DNA of 64,000 bases from Lepas anatifera (lineage: Eukaryota; Arthropoda; Thecostraca; Lepadidae). The notes beneath the pieces are model-generated. The model was not told the DNA's origin, did no database searches, and saw only the letters and a program-made list of their open reading frames with translations. A program made the translations under genes and the position numbers. The stretch covers positions 3,358,501 to 3,422,500 of the forward strand of contig JAOTON010001685.1 in NCBI GenBank assembly GCA_034440635.1, given 5' to 3'. The first letter of the stretch is position 1. Every line of letters starts with the position of its first letter. Below, piece by piece: positions 1 to 11,230 of this stretch.

Positions 1-2318
1 TGCCTACAACCTTTCAAGAAAAGTCCTTCTGTCAAATTTCAGGTTTCTAGAACGACGGATATATGAAGGGGGAGCGGGATAATTGTTTCCATACTCTTTG
101 CATTGTAAGTGCATATTTGTATTCCTGACAGCGCTGTTTTCTCCGGTATTCATTTATTATTGTTTGTCGAAAAAGAAATTAAGGATTGTCGCCAGATAAT
201 TTGCTTCTTTCATTGGCTTATTTTATCTCAACCAACAAAACAAAACTTCAAAAGTCCCCAAAGCTAGTAGGAAAATATGTTTTCTCCATCAATTCATGGA
301 AGACGCCGTTGAGCTTTAATCATATGATCAAGTCTCCTAATGGTTTGCATGCTCTTTGGACTTAATTTTTTCTTGAGCCAGGATCTACGTTGCATTTTCA
401 GGAAAGCTTTCCGTCCCGTTCTGTACCGATTGGAGGAGCTTCCAGCTCTGGTAGATGTTATTCCGTCCACTCCCGTCCCGTTCCGTCCATTTCCGCTCCG
501 TTCCGTCCAGTTCCGTTCCGTTCCATGCGGAGCTCGGGTGGCGGCGCCGCTGCCAATACCCGCTCTCGCACTCTGGTGTAAATGCCAAAATCTCACCATT
601 CATGACCTGAGCCAGTGGGGCAGGGGTAACCAAGGGAGATGAAACCAGGTATGGATGCAAATCCCCGGGGGTTTGGAGAATCATAATTCCCATAGATTTG
701 GGGTCTTCCATAGGGCTTGCATGATACTTGTATTGCCGTGTCAGTGCTAATTCAACCGCTATATGTTTTTTGACGATGTCATTAGCGAGCAGTGGAGTCT
801 CCGATGATGGCCGCCGAAAAGTTGTGGGGATAGTGTGTGTATTGCCCCCCCCCCACCCTCACAGTAGAGAAAAGTATAAGTGGTATCAGTCGTTTTTTCG
901 CACTATAATCCAGCTTTCATCGAGAGACGGGACTTCATAACTACCCAGCGTTACCCAGTATTCGTACGAGGAAATGCATTAATGTCCTCTGGAGGAAAAA
1001 ATTAGTACTTCCTTAAATACTCACAGGTTCAGGTAGTTGAAAAATAAAACATCAAAACCACAGAGCAGAAACAATGGTTTTGATTGTATTATAAATGTTT
1101 CACATTTTCTTAGAATAACAACTACAGTTTTCCCCTGGTGACAGATTTCTAAAGGAGGCATCATTGACTTTGGTGACATTGCGCTCCAAACATGCACATG
1201 TTGAAAAATCAAATCGTTTGCATTTTCGTATTAGACAGATTTTTTATGACAAACCATTACAAAAACAAGACAACTTGCTTAAAATACTATGCACGCACTG
1301 CAGACGAAAATTTAGGCAGGTAGCCTCACCCCGATTGCACTAATGTGTATGGTCATTGCTGCCCTGCTATTCATTTGACATAATATGAGGGAGGTGCACG
1401 GTTAAATCTAAAGGCGCCCTTCCCCGGACGTAATTAAATGTGGCGAATGCACCCTTTGCATAGATTCTCCTAAAACGGAGGTCGATATTTAAGCACGGAG
1501 TGGTTTGAAAAGTAACAGTCTTTAAATGGTAAAAAATGATCGAAGTTCGTAATTTCATCGGCAAAACAGCATCAACTGAGAGGTAGTGGTCAGGCACCCG
1601 CTTTCTCGGGGAGGGCAATGCACCTGCTTTCGCCTAACTATATAGCCCGCATTGGTCTGGCACATTCCAAAGTGGAGTGCTGTTTGATATATTTGGTCCT
1701 TTCCAATGGCATTCGCGGGCACTTTAATGGTCCGATGCTAGGGCCGAGCACTTTCGAGGGGTTTAGGTTAAAACCTCTGTGGTGGACTTCGTCCGAAAAA
1801 CACATGCATTGGGCATTGGCCATTGTAGTTGTCTTGTCAGCTGATGGTTCCGTGGTATCACACTGAAGAACTGTACGTAAATAATCCGAACGAAAACGGC
1901 AAAAATGCCTCTTTGAAAATAGTTATTCTAACATAACTCTCATATTTTTAGTGGGTTGCTTTATAATTCAGTCACAAAATTGAATAATTCAAAAGGTCAC
2001 ACCACGACACAATCGAGAAAAAATTCATCGCCGGCGTGGGATGATACATTGCTGTAATGTATCATCCATGATATGTATTATGATATATAATGCATCGTCG
2101 ATATACATGCATATATCATGGAATGAATTATACATATTCAGATGGTCGATCATCTCGCGCGCCGTCTTCATGGGCATGTGAGCATTTGCACATATAGCTG
2201 CATCCGGCATACCTTAATCATACCCTCGCAAAGCGAGGTTAGAATGATTTATCCCTTGAATATTTAAATAATGATGTCTTGGACCTCCTGTTCCTGATGT
2301 TACCACCTCCTGTTTCAG
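1..2318. other. Non-coding sequence upstream of a zinc-finger exon
   Basis: No recognisable gene. Short open frames here have no family features. The stretch ends at a polypyrimidine tract and CAG acceptor at 2316-2318, so at least its right part is probably an intron of the zinc-finger gene whose exon starts at 2319. Nothing else is visible except a short CCGTTCCGTC-type repeat near 461-525. Confidence 0.5.
461..525. repeat. Short CCGTTCCGTC-type minisatellite
   Basis: About six imperfect copies of a 10-bp pyrimidine-rich word (CCGTTCCGTC and variants). It keeps several frames open on both strands, which accounts for the overlapping short open frames here. Confidence 0.5.
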
Positions 2319-2486
2319 CCAAACGCCGCACGCCCAACCACCCCTGCCCGATTTGCGGCAAACAGTACGTCAACGAGGGCTCCCTGCGCAAGCACATGGC
2401 GACGCACCCCGAGGCGGCGGGCCTGGCGTCGCCCCTGCGCATGTGGCCCTGCTCCGTCTGCCAGGCCGTCTTCACACATGAGTCGG
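2319..2486 (+). CDS. C2H2 zinc-finger transcription factor, penultimate coding exon
   Basis: This internal exon encodes one complete C2H2 finger (CPIC, 12 residues, then HMATH) and most of a second (CSVC followed by QAVFTHES). It is bounded by an acceptor (cctcctgtttcag at 2306-2318) and a donor (g|gtgaga at 2487). The split codon is completed by the first two bases of the exon at 5149. Joining them gives FTHESAFLSHMDHMRMDP, which finishes the second finger with an unusual H-x2-H spacing unless a later His is used. C2H2 fingers of this kind bind DNA in the nucleus. The upstream exons and start codon lie outside the window or were not recognised. The composition is GC-rich compared with the flanking introns. 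Finger identity is clear; the exact orthologue is not. Confidence 0.85.
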
Positions 2487-5148
2487 GTGAGAGCGCGTGG
2501 GGACTCGAGTCACAGGAGTCAAAGGATGGGGGGGGCATATCTCCACTTCTTGTCAGGTAGTTTTCCAATATATGTCAAAATGTGAAAACATTTCAGTTGA
2601 TCAGGAATAGATCGGTAGAAATTATGGCAGCTCGAGGTTTTCAAGGGGTAGACAGTTCATACCAGTTGTGACTCTGAGCTCATTTACACGGTAACAAAGA
2701 ACAACAGACTTGCTATTTTTATATCTGCGGGCAGCCAAAACCTTCGGCTATCTGCTGACAAAGGGCCGAATCAGAACACCCGCTCATGTCCCGTCCGTGG
2801 AATGGTAAAGGGACCTCTTCCAGTTGCTTCATATCACCTCAGTAAATGGGCGAGCAGATGTTTCCCACTTATATATTTTATTTCATCTGTCATTAAGATA
2901 CAGATGCTCATTGCGTTTACTTTTTCAACATGGACAAATAACTTCAAAAGCAAAACGGGGCATAAAACCGTGTGATTGGAATTCTCAGAATGGTTTACGT
3001 CCAGCGCACAAAACGATAGATAGAGGAAAGTACCCTAATTACGCACGTTTAACTGGAAATATGCATTCATTCCAAAACAGCACAATCAATAATCATGCGG
3101 GGGATGCGTGACTTAGTGGATAACATCCCTGTATTCTAAGCCACCGGTCCAGGGCTCAGGTCTCGGCGAAGCCTCTGAATAAGTCGACCTGATCCACCAA
3201 ATCCCTCCCAACAGGGTGGGAGTTGGCGACGCCGTATAACCTTGACAGTCGGTGCGTCGTCAAATCCCAACAGTTATTGATAAATAACCATTCAAATTTG
3301 TAATATCATGGTTAAAATATTGTCTAACCCCCTCCAAGATTTCAAAGCTTAACACGCGCAGTGGAGTGGGGTCTGGTTTCAACACACAATGCACGGTGGT
3401 CCTAAAGTGCCCACTTTGATCTATAAAAACGAGATGGTCAAAAATACGCCCGTTTGGGGGTGTGCAGAGGCGATGGTAAGCTACATTATAGCTAAGTTTC
3501 ATTGACCCGGTCTATATCTTTATGGTCAAACGCAAGACGTGAATGTCGAATCTGGGCCGTGCTGGAGACCTATTGGGAAATTCCGTAATCTTGCGAAAAA
3601 GGCTGGGAATACACCAAAGGTGGACTTGGGTCATAGAGGGAATGCGCCACACAATGTTTTCCGAAAGTTTGAAGTGACGGTCATTCAAGGTCACTGGCCC
3701 ATGACGTAACAATATGGCACATTACCAATAATCTACAATGATACTGGCGCTATAGCCGCTTTTTGGCGAAAAGGAGGGTCTGGCCTTAACAGAAGCCTTT
3801 TGACCTTGCCCTTGACATTGAGCAGCCTTAAGTATGACGTACAGTATAACATACGTCATGCTGAATAATTCCATCTGACGGAACACTGGGGTCAATGACC
3901 TTGACCTTCATGTCGAGTGACCGTGACATATAATTCAGAATGTATTGCGCTATTACGCCACCACTCGGTCTACAGTGTAAGCCAACTGGTGCCACCGCGC
4001 GACCGCTACGGTCCCAAAACAGGGGTCTGGTTTTTGAAGCATATAAGTCAATCAATTAATTGACCGATTTTCAACATTTTTCCACTAATCGACTTAATCA
4101 TAAATTTTCTCAAATTTACCCAAATAACGTTATCCGGCTGCGAATGGTTCTCCGGCCCTCTCGAAAAAATAGGTGGAGGAGGTCCAATTTAGTACCCATC
4201 CACTGTCCGTGCTGACTTGTCTTCGTCATCACTGGAAAACTGGTTTAAAATCGGTATTCATCAGTGCGTAATTAGGAGCAATGTTCCTCATTACGCCCAC
4301 TCTGTCCAATTGGCAAGCAAAATTATGCACATACATACATGTTACATATATACGTGTTACATACATACATACAAACGTGTTACATACATACATGTACATA
4401 AATGTTGTTTTGCGCATAGTAAAAAATTATTTTCACATGTATCAAACATTGAACGCGTTTTGGCATGATAATCGTCGCGGTATTTAAATTAAACCACCAG
4501 TGCGGTCAGGCTCTACCCAATTTTGAAGAAATTTGCTAACCTTGCTGTGATTTCGTCCTCTATTTTCAATACCATTTCTTGGTGAGTCCTTGGGAGCACA
4601 TCACAGGTGGTCTCGCAAAGTACGGATGTTTTTTCCGTTTTTTGTTTGTGTTTTTTTCTGACTCCGATCCCTGTGCTGGACCTATCAGTGGCGCCGAGGT
4701 GCCTAGGTACAAGCACTGGCGGACGTAGGAGTGCCGTTTGGGGGCCAACTCAGGAAAAATCTTAAAAGTATTTTCTTTCAAGAAAATGGGCCAAAATTTC
4801 ACAATTTTGGGGGGAACGGCCCTGCCTCCTCCCCCTCCCTCTGGATCCGCTAGTGGGTACAGGTGCAGAGCGATGATAGGCAGGAGGGAAATGTTTTTTG
4901 TAATTCCCAGTCGTTCACACGGTAATTGTGCTCCTCAACAATCTTGATTATCGGTGTACACGTTCTAACTTTTCTTAAAGTCACAATAAAAACAGTTTTA
5001 GTTTTCCTCATACCTTTCTTGTATGAGTCTGTTGCATTTACACGACGAATTCTGGCCGTTAACTATATGATTCATTAGCTCAGTACGTCAGTTTGCTGCA
5101 GGCCCATCCCTAACAAACAAGGACTGACCACAGTTCCCGCATTTGCAG
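2487..5148 (+). other. Last intron of the zinc-finger gene
   Basis: A phase-1 intron running from donor GTGAGA at 2487 to acceptor atttgcag at 5141-5148. It holds a 142-bp hAT MITE (4714-4855) and a short ACATACAT-rich tract near 4335-4395. No other gene-like feature is visible in its 2.66 kb. Confidence 0.75.
4714..4855. mobile_element. hAT-type MITE, 142 bp
   Basis: The ends are CACTGGCGGACGTAGGAG on the left and the inverse of CACTAGCGGATCCAGAG on the right. The flanks are near-identical 8-bp duplications, GGTACAAG (4706-4713) and GGTACAGG (4856-4863). The interior (an AAAATGGGCCAAAATTTC-like stretch, then a G-run) matches the copy at 18840-18984. It is non-coding and lies in the intron of the zinc-finger gene. 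Confidence 0.75.
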
Positions 5149-6209
5149 CGTTCCTGAGTCACATGGATCACATGCGAATGGACCCGAAACACCAGTTCGC
5201 CGCTCAGTACGTCCTGTCCCGTGCTGCTGCCGAGCGGCGAGAACGCGAAACTCTACTTGCAGCGGCCGCCGCGGCAGCGTCGTCATCGATGTCAATGGGC
5301 ATGAACGGCCACATGTTCCCCAACATGGGCATGTCGGGCATGTCTGGCATGCCGGGCATGGCTACAAGTAGCAGTGGAGGAGCAGGAGGCATGAGCGGCG
5401 CCGGGCTTCCAGGGGCACCGCTGACCACTGCCGCTTCAGCCACATCACCCTCAGCACACTCGGACTCCTCCTCACGCATCTCCACTCCGGCAGAGGCTGG
5501 AGGCCAAAAGATGGAGCCACCGCGGCCAGCAGCCGCCAACTCCAGTGCTGCCCCCTCTATGATACAGCACACTGCTAACCTGCCACCTGCCGGAAATCGT
5601 ATGGAGCTCGAACGGGCCAGCGTCACCCCATCGGGTGGACCGTCCAGCGCAGGCGGCTCCGATCACGTCGGCGAACACCCCATGAACAGCGGCCCGCCCC
5701 CACCGCTCCAGCGCCTGGATCGCATGGACCATAACGCACAGCAGCGACTGGGGATGCTCAACAGGCTAGGAATGCAGTACCCGATGGTGTCGCATCCTTC
5801 AACGGGCCCTTCCATGTTAACTTCGGCGCCGCCACCACGACACACGGACAGCATGCGAGCAATGATCCAGCAAACCCAGGCCGAGCTGGTCAAGTCTACT
5901 CTCACCTCCCAAGCAGAGAGCGCGCGCTCCCTGGACATGCTGCGATCCCTCACTACACAGGCGTCCGAGTCGATGATGGTTCAGCCCGACTTCCGCTTCC
6001 TACAGCCGGACCTGCAGCTTCGCTCCTCGCACGATGTTCGGCCAGAGAGCGCCGGTGGCCATCCGGGAGGTATGATGCAGAGTCAGGAGCAGCTGAACGA
6101 GGCGCTGCGACTTCAAGAGAGCCTCAGGCTACACCACGACCCACGAGCAGCGTTTGGCTTTTTGCAGCAGCAGCAGCAGCAGCAGCAGTCTACGTCCCAA
6201 CCGAATTGA
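5149..6209 (+). CDS. C2H2 zinc-finger transcription factor, terminal coding exon
   Basis: This exon carries the end of the second finger and about 350 C-terminal residues, ending at TGA 6207-6209. After the finger comes a conserved-looking helical segment, MDPKHQF then AQYVLSRAAAERRERE, followed by an Ala run, a Met/Gly-rich stretch (MGMNGHMFPNMGM), Ser/Pro/Ala-rich low complexity, a helical Gln/Leu-rich part and an 8-Gln tract near the end. The low-complexity part is typical of an activation or repression tail. From memory the AQYVLSRAAAERRERE block recalls insect rotund/squeeze/datilografo-type fingers; I could not verify that, so no symbol is given. The start is set by the acceptor at 5148 and the phase match with the exon ending at 2486, not by the in-frame ATG at 5163. 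Confidence 0.85.
6165..6188 (+). repeat. (CAG)8 polyglutamine tract
   Basis: Eight uninterrupted CAG codons just before the stop of the zinc-finger gene. An uninterrupted run of this kind is expected to vary in length between individuals. Confidence 0.9.
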
Positions 6210-6908
6210 ACGAAGCTGTAGTCTAGCCGGTAGTCAATTATACAAATTATAGCGCGTCTTAGCTGATGAGTTTCATCGTGAAAGTGCGTGATCCGTCAGA
6301 ACTGTTCCACGAGAGGATGTTGTCATTGTGTAGACTGGCTGAGGTAAATCAACGAATGTGTGCGCTACCCGTGAAAAACGCCTCGGGGCTCGCAGCTCGG
6401 CGCAAACTGATGCTGAAAGCTAGATGGGAACGAGGTGAACGAGCTTGCAAGAACAGTAGTGCTAAGTCACGACTGCCTCTGCGTTTTACCATGCATTATT
6501 TGGAGAGTGTCTTATTTCGTACGCTTATGCAACATTCGATGCACATTTACGTTTCATTTAGGCTGACAAGGCCGAGGCAAACCATCAAAAGACATGCAGT
6601 GCAGACATATCAAAACTCTTACCATTTTATCTCTAGTGACACGTTGAAGCTTCATTGATTTGATCATTAATCCAACCACATTATTTCGAACATATTTTCC
6701 CATAGATAAAGCAAGGCAAATCGTTGGATCAATATAAAATCCTCTCTCCGGGTAAAGTAGTTTTCGGCTTTACCCTCAATATTGAGCATACAAACAGACT
6801 CCCACCTCTTGTCCTCGGGGCTAAACTGCAGTGCTCAGTCACAGTAGGAAGAGTGAATGAATGATCGCAAAAGTCAACTCGGAGCATTGCGGTTGTGAGT
6901 TGAGCGCT
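6210..6908 (+). other. 3' UTR and downstream flank of the zinc-finger gene
   Basis: The transcript probably extends into this stretch. I see no clear AATAAA in it. An open frame at 6266-6658 shows no domain or coding signature and most likely lies in the UTR or intergenic sequence. Confidence 0.4.
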
Positions 6909-8034
6909 CAGGGGCGGCTCCAGGAGTTTCTGACGGTGGGGTAATTGTCATCGGGGTGCCGCTTCAGAGACAGAAAAGGCCAGGCGATGACTCAAGGCAG
7001 GCCAATATTCTTAACACGCGCATTGACGGGGGCGGGTACCCGCCCCTCGGGTTTTTCGGAGAGTAGAAAAACGGCGGCGCGTAGCGCCGCCGTACTTGGT
7101 ATACCTTTTTCCTCATCATTTTTACAACTTCTGTGAAAATTTTAAGGTTAGGTCATCTCAGGTCAGGTCACCAGTACAGGTCAAGTGACCCGACCTCAAA
7201 AAAGTTTAAGATAGCATAAGTCGGAGCAGGGTGAACTTATCCGAATGAAACTCATATCACATAATGGCCCCATCGAGTTCTCTAAAATATGTTCCGGTAT
7301 TTTTGATATCGATGACCTAAGGTCAGGTACGACGCATGACCTCTCCATTGGAAATACATGGGAAAAATGGTTTTTACGGAATAACTCAGTAACGGATGGT
7401 GATAGAGCATTTATTTTAGCTGCATTAGACTCGCCTGGGCTTTGCGGTTCTAATGATATGCATTTTATATAATTTGACCCTGACCTGACCTCAGGTCAGG
7501 TCAAATCCTTGATTTGACCTAGCAAGGTCAAATTATATATCATTCGATTCGGCTTGCTAAGAGGATTCATATAGTTCAAGTCGTTTTGCTCTATCTTTAC
7601 TTGTTCAGATGTAATGCCCGAAAAACTGAATTTTACATGTTATCCCTATGACGGGCATGTTTTGACCTCTCGTGACCTTAAATGTGACCTGACAAAAAAA
7701 TGGTTCAATTGTTTTCGATGGAGAAGTGGATGGGCAGCCCAACGCCGTTTACCGTTTTTCGCTACCTACCGTGGTTCTCGAGATCTTAGGGGGGCGGGTA
7801 CCCGCCCCCGTCAATGCGAAGGTGGCTCAGACCCCGTCAATGCGCGTGTTAATGCAGTCCAACTGTAGGTGCAGTGCGCCCTCATGGTACGGAGCTGCGC
7901 CACAGCGCAGCTTTTTAGTCAACTTTTGAAGTAAACCCCCTTTTCTGTGCATCCAGTACAGAGGCACCCCTCCTACCCCACACGTGAGGGGCAGCGCAGC
8001 CCCCCCCCGCCGCACCTCCCTGGATCCGCCCCTG
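6909..8034. mobile_element. hAT-like element interrupted by a TTAA element
   Basis: The left end CAGGGGCGGCTCCAGGAG (6909) and right end CTCCCTGGATCCGCCCCTG (to 8034) are inverted repeats of the same type as the 13 kb element at 19127. Removing the TTAA element at 7011-7852 leaves about 0.28 kb. The flanking octamers (TGAGCGCT and TGCACACC) match poorly, so the boundaries rest on the terminal repeats alone and the insertion may be old. Confidence 0.55.
7011..7852 (+). mobile_element. TTAA-flanked piggyBac-like non-autonomous element, copy A
   Basis: It begins TTAACACGCGCATTGACGG and ends with the inverse, finishing in TTAA at 7849-7852. One end carries an extra inner copy of the terminal repeat, separated by the motif GAGCCACCTTCGC (on the minus strand). 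Near the left end is a GGCGGCGC/GCGCCGCC hairpin. The interior is packed with AGGTCA words on both strands, including a central palindrome around GACCTCAGGTC. There is no coding capacity. Copy B at 49261 is nearly identical. The TTAA target and the asymmetric internal repeats are features of piggyBac elements; the family call is inference. Confidence 0.8.
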
Positions 8035-8679
8035 TGCACACCGGTGATTTGCATGCAACATAAAAGCCAAAGCAGCGTCGTTTTGTGAGGGTCACGTACA
8101 ATGGATCTCGACGTGTGTGCGCGCGCGCAGGGTGTGCCTCGTTGTCTGCATGTGTTCTGCACAAGGCGACGTCGCACCTCATTTACACACGTCTAGCGGT
8201 TTATTCGATGTCTCTTTTTGATGTCGTGTTCGTTACAGTCGTTAGAGGCAGGGTTGAGACTGATAGTCATAAACATGTAGGTTGGCAGGACGATATTGAT
8301 TAGGGCAATCCGAGATCAATGAAATAGCCAAATTAGCACGATTTGTAAGTTCACGCGAAAGGCTTGAAAATCCGATGAAAGAAGGAACACGCGGTTGTGG
8401 TCCGGGCATTGTGAAACCTAGGGGTATGGAGATGTTGAGAAGTTTTTAATGCGTGCAATATCAAGAATGGTGTGTGCACTAGGGAAGGAGATCTCGGACA
8501 CCTCTCCGTGAAACGCTCAGTGGTGATCATCTCCCGGTATTTATGACGTCAGAGGTGCCTGCACCAGCAGCTGCTGAAATGGAGATATGTGCTGTTGTTA
8601 AGCCGAAGTTCAGGTGCAACTTCAGAAGCTGTTTCCAAAGTCCCTACGTCGAGTTTCTGTGGTAAAGTAGTTTTATTCT
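8035..8679. other. No recognisable feature
   Basis: Unique-looking sequence between the nested elements and the 13-bp array. No gene, RNA or repeat signature was recognised. Confidence 0.4.
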
Positions 8680-8797
8680 TTGCTGGCTGCCTGTAGCCAC
8701 GTTTACTTCAGATTTTGTACAGCTACTTCGCAGGTAATTTGCTGGCTGCCTGCAGCTGTGTTTACTTCAGGTTTTGTACAGGTACTTTGTACAGGTA
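8680..8797. repeat. 59-bp direct duplication at the array edge
   Basis: Two diverged copies of a 59-bp segment starting TTGCTGGCTGCCTG at about 8680 and 8739. Both contain TTTTGTACAG followed by a TACTT word. The second copy runs directly into the 13-bp array, so this segment may be where the array unit arose. Confidence 0.65.
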
Positions 8798-11230
8798 CTT
8801 TGTGCAGGTACTTTGTACAGGTTACTTTGTACATGTACTTTGTACAGGTACTTTGTACAGGTACTTTGTACAGGTACTTTGTACATGTACTTTGCACAGG
8901 CACTTTGTACAGGTACTTTGTACAGGTACTTTGTACAGGTACTTTGTGCAGGTGCTTTGCACAGGTACTTTGCACAGGTACTTTGCACAGGTACTTTGTG
9001 CAGGATCTTTGCACAGGTACTTTGTACAGGTACTTTGTACAGGTACTTTGTGCAGGTACTTTGTGCAGGTACTTTGTGCAGGTACTTTGTGCAGGTACTT
9101 TGTGCAGGTACTTTGTAAAGGTACTTTGTACAGGTACTTTGTACAGGTACTTTGTACAGGTACTTTGTACAGGTACTTTGTACAGGTACTTTGCACAGGT
9201 ACTTTGTACAGGTGCTTTGTGCAGTGCTTTGTACAGGTACTTTGCACAGGTACTTTGTACAGGTACTTTGTACAGGTACTTTGCACAGGTACTTTGTACA
9301 GGTGCTTTATTACAGGTACTTTGCACAGATTACTTTGCACAGGTACTTTGTACAGTTGCTTTGTGCAGGTACTTTGTACAGGTACTTTGTACAGTTACTT
9401 TGTACAGGTACTTTGTACAGTTACTTTGTGCAGGTACTTTGTGCAGGTACTTTGTACAGGTACTTTGTACAGGTACTTTGTACATGTACTTTGTACAGGT
9501 ACTTTATTGCAGGTACTTTGTACATGTACTTTGCACAGGTACTTTGTACAGATTACTTTGTACAGGATTGCTTTGTACAGGTACTTTGCACAGGTACTTT
9601 GCACAGGTACTTTGCTGGGTACTTTGTACAGGTACTTTGCACAGGTACTTTGTACAGATTGCTTTGTACAGGTACTTTGTGCAGGTACTTTGTGCAGGTA
9701 CTTTGTGCAGTGCTTTGTGCAGGTACTTTGTGCAGGTACTTTGTAAAGGTACTTTGTACAGGTACTTTGTACAGGTACTTTGTACAGGTACTTTGTACAG
9801 ATTGCTTTGTACAGGTACTTTTGTACAGGTACTTTGTACAGGTACTTTGCACAGGTACTTTGTACAGGTACTTTGTACAGGTACTTTGTACAGGTGCTTT
9901 GCACAGGTACTTTGCAGATTGCTTTGTACAGGTACTTTGCACAGGTACTTTGTACAGGTACTTTGCACAGGTACTTTGCACAGGTACTTTGTACAGGTAC
10001 TTTGTACAGGTACTTTGTGCAGGTACTTTGTGCAGGTACTTTGTACAGGTACTTTGTACAGGTACTTTGTACAGGTACTTTGTACAGGTCCTTTGTACAG
10101 GTACTTTGTACAGGTACTTTGTACGGGTACTTTGTTGCGGGTGCTTTGTGCGTACTTTGTGCGGGCACTTTGTACGGGTACTTTGTACAGGTACTTTGTA
10201 CAGGTACTTTGTACAGGTCTTTGCACAGGTACTTTGCACAGGTACTTTGTACAGGTGCTTTGCACTGGGTACTTGCACTTTGTCAGGCTTTGTACAGGTA
10301 CTTTGTACAGCTTTGTACAGGTACTTTGTACAGGACTTTGCACAGGTACTTTTGCACAGGTACTTTGCACAGTTGCTTTGCTAGGTACTTTGCACAGGTA
10401 CTTTGTAAAGGCATTGCTTTATTGCAGGTACTTTGTACAGGTACTTTGTACAGGTACTTTGTACAGGTACTTTGCACAGGTACTTTGTACAGGTACTTTG
10501 TACAGATGCTTTGTACAGGTACTTTGCACAGGTACTTTGTACAGGTACTTTGCACAGGTACTTTGCACAGGTGCTTTTGCACAGGTACTTTGCACAGGTA
10601 CTTTGTACAGATTGCTTTGCACAGGTACTTTGCACAGGTACTTTGCACAGGTACTTTGTGCAGTTGCTTTATTGCAGTGCTTTGCACAGGTACTTTGTAC
10701 AGGTACTTTGTACAGGTACTTTGTACAGGTACTTTGCACAGGTACTTTGTACAGGTACTTTGCACAGGTACTTTGTACAGATTGCTTTTACAGGTACTTT
10801 GTACAGGTACTTTGCACAGGTACTTTGCACAGGTACTTTGTACAGGTACTTTTTACAGGTACTTTGTGCAGGTACTTTGTGCAGGTACTTTGTACAGGTA
10901 CTTTGTACGGGTACTTTGTACAGGTACTTTGCACAGGTACTTTATTGCAGGTACTTTGTGCAGGTACTTTGCACAGGTACTTTGTACAGGTACTTTGTAC
11001 AGGTACTTTGTCACAGGTACTTTGTACAGGTACTTTGTGCAGGTACTTTGTACAGGTACTTTGTACAGGTACTTTGCACAGGTACTTTGTACAGGTACTT
11101 TGCACAGGTACTTTGTACAGGTACTTTGTACAGGTACTTTGTACAGGTACTTTGCTGGGTACTTTGTACAGGTACTTTGTACAGGTACTTTGTACAGGTA
11201 CTTTGCACAGGTACTTTGTACAGGTACTTG
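8766..11230. repeat. Tandem array of a 13-bp unit, GGTACTTTGTACA, about 190 copies
   Basis: The unit is read directly: GGTACTTTGTACA and close variants over about 2.46 kb. Most copies differ only at the middle of the TGTACA hexamer, which appears as TGTACA, TGCACA or TGTGCA. A minority have indels or ATTGCAGG/CTGGG insertions. Because 13 is not a multiple of 3 and no stop arises in any frame, both strands read open for hundreds of codons in all frames (periodic VQVLCTGTLYRYF on the plus strand). These are not genes. Confidence 0.97.

Noticed and set aside
3098..3270. A tRNA-like stretch (TGACTTAGTGGATAAC, then GGTCCAGGGCTCAGGTC)
   Set aside because: The A box is only approximate, the B box is poor and no cloverleaf could be drawn. 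A tRNA-derived SINE is possible but a second copy was not seen.
6266..6658. 130-codon open frame after the zinc-finger gene
   Set aside because: Lies 57 bp downstream of a stop codon in likely 3' UTR, with no domain or codon bias.
8766..11230. CRISPR array
   Set aside because: There are no spacers, only a continuous 13-bp tandem repeat in a eukaryotic context.
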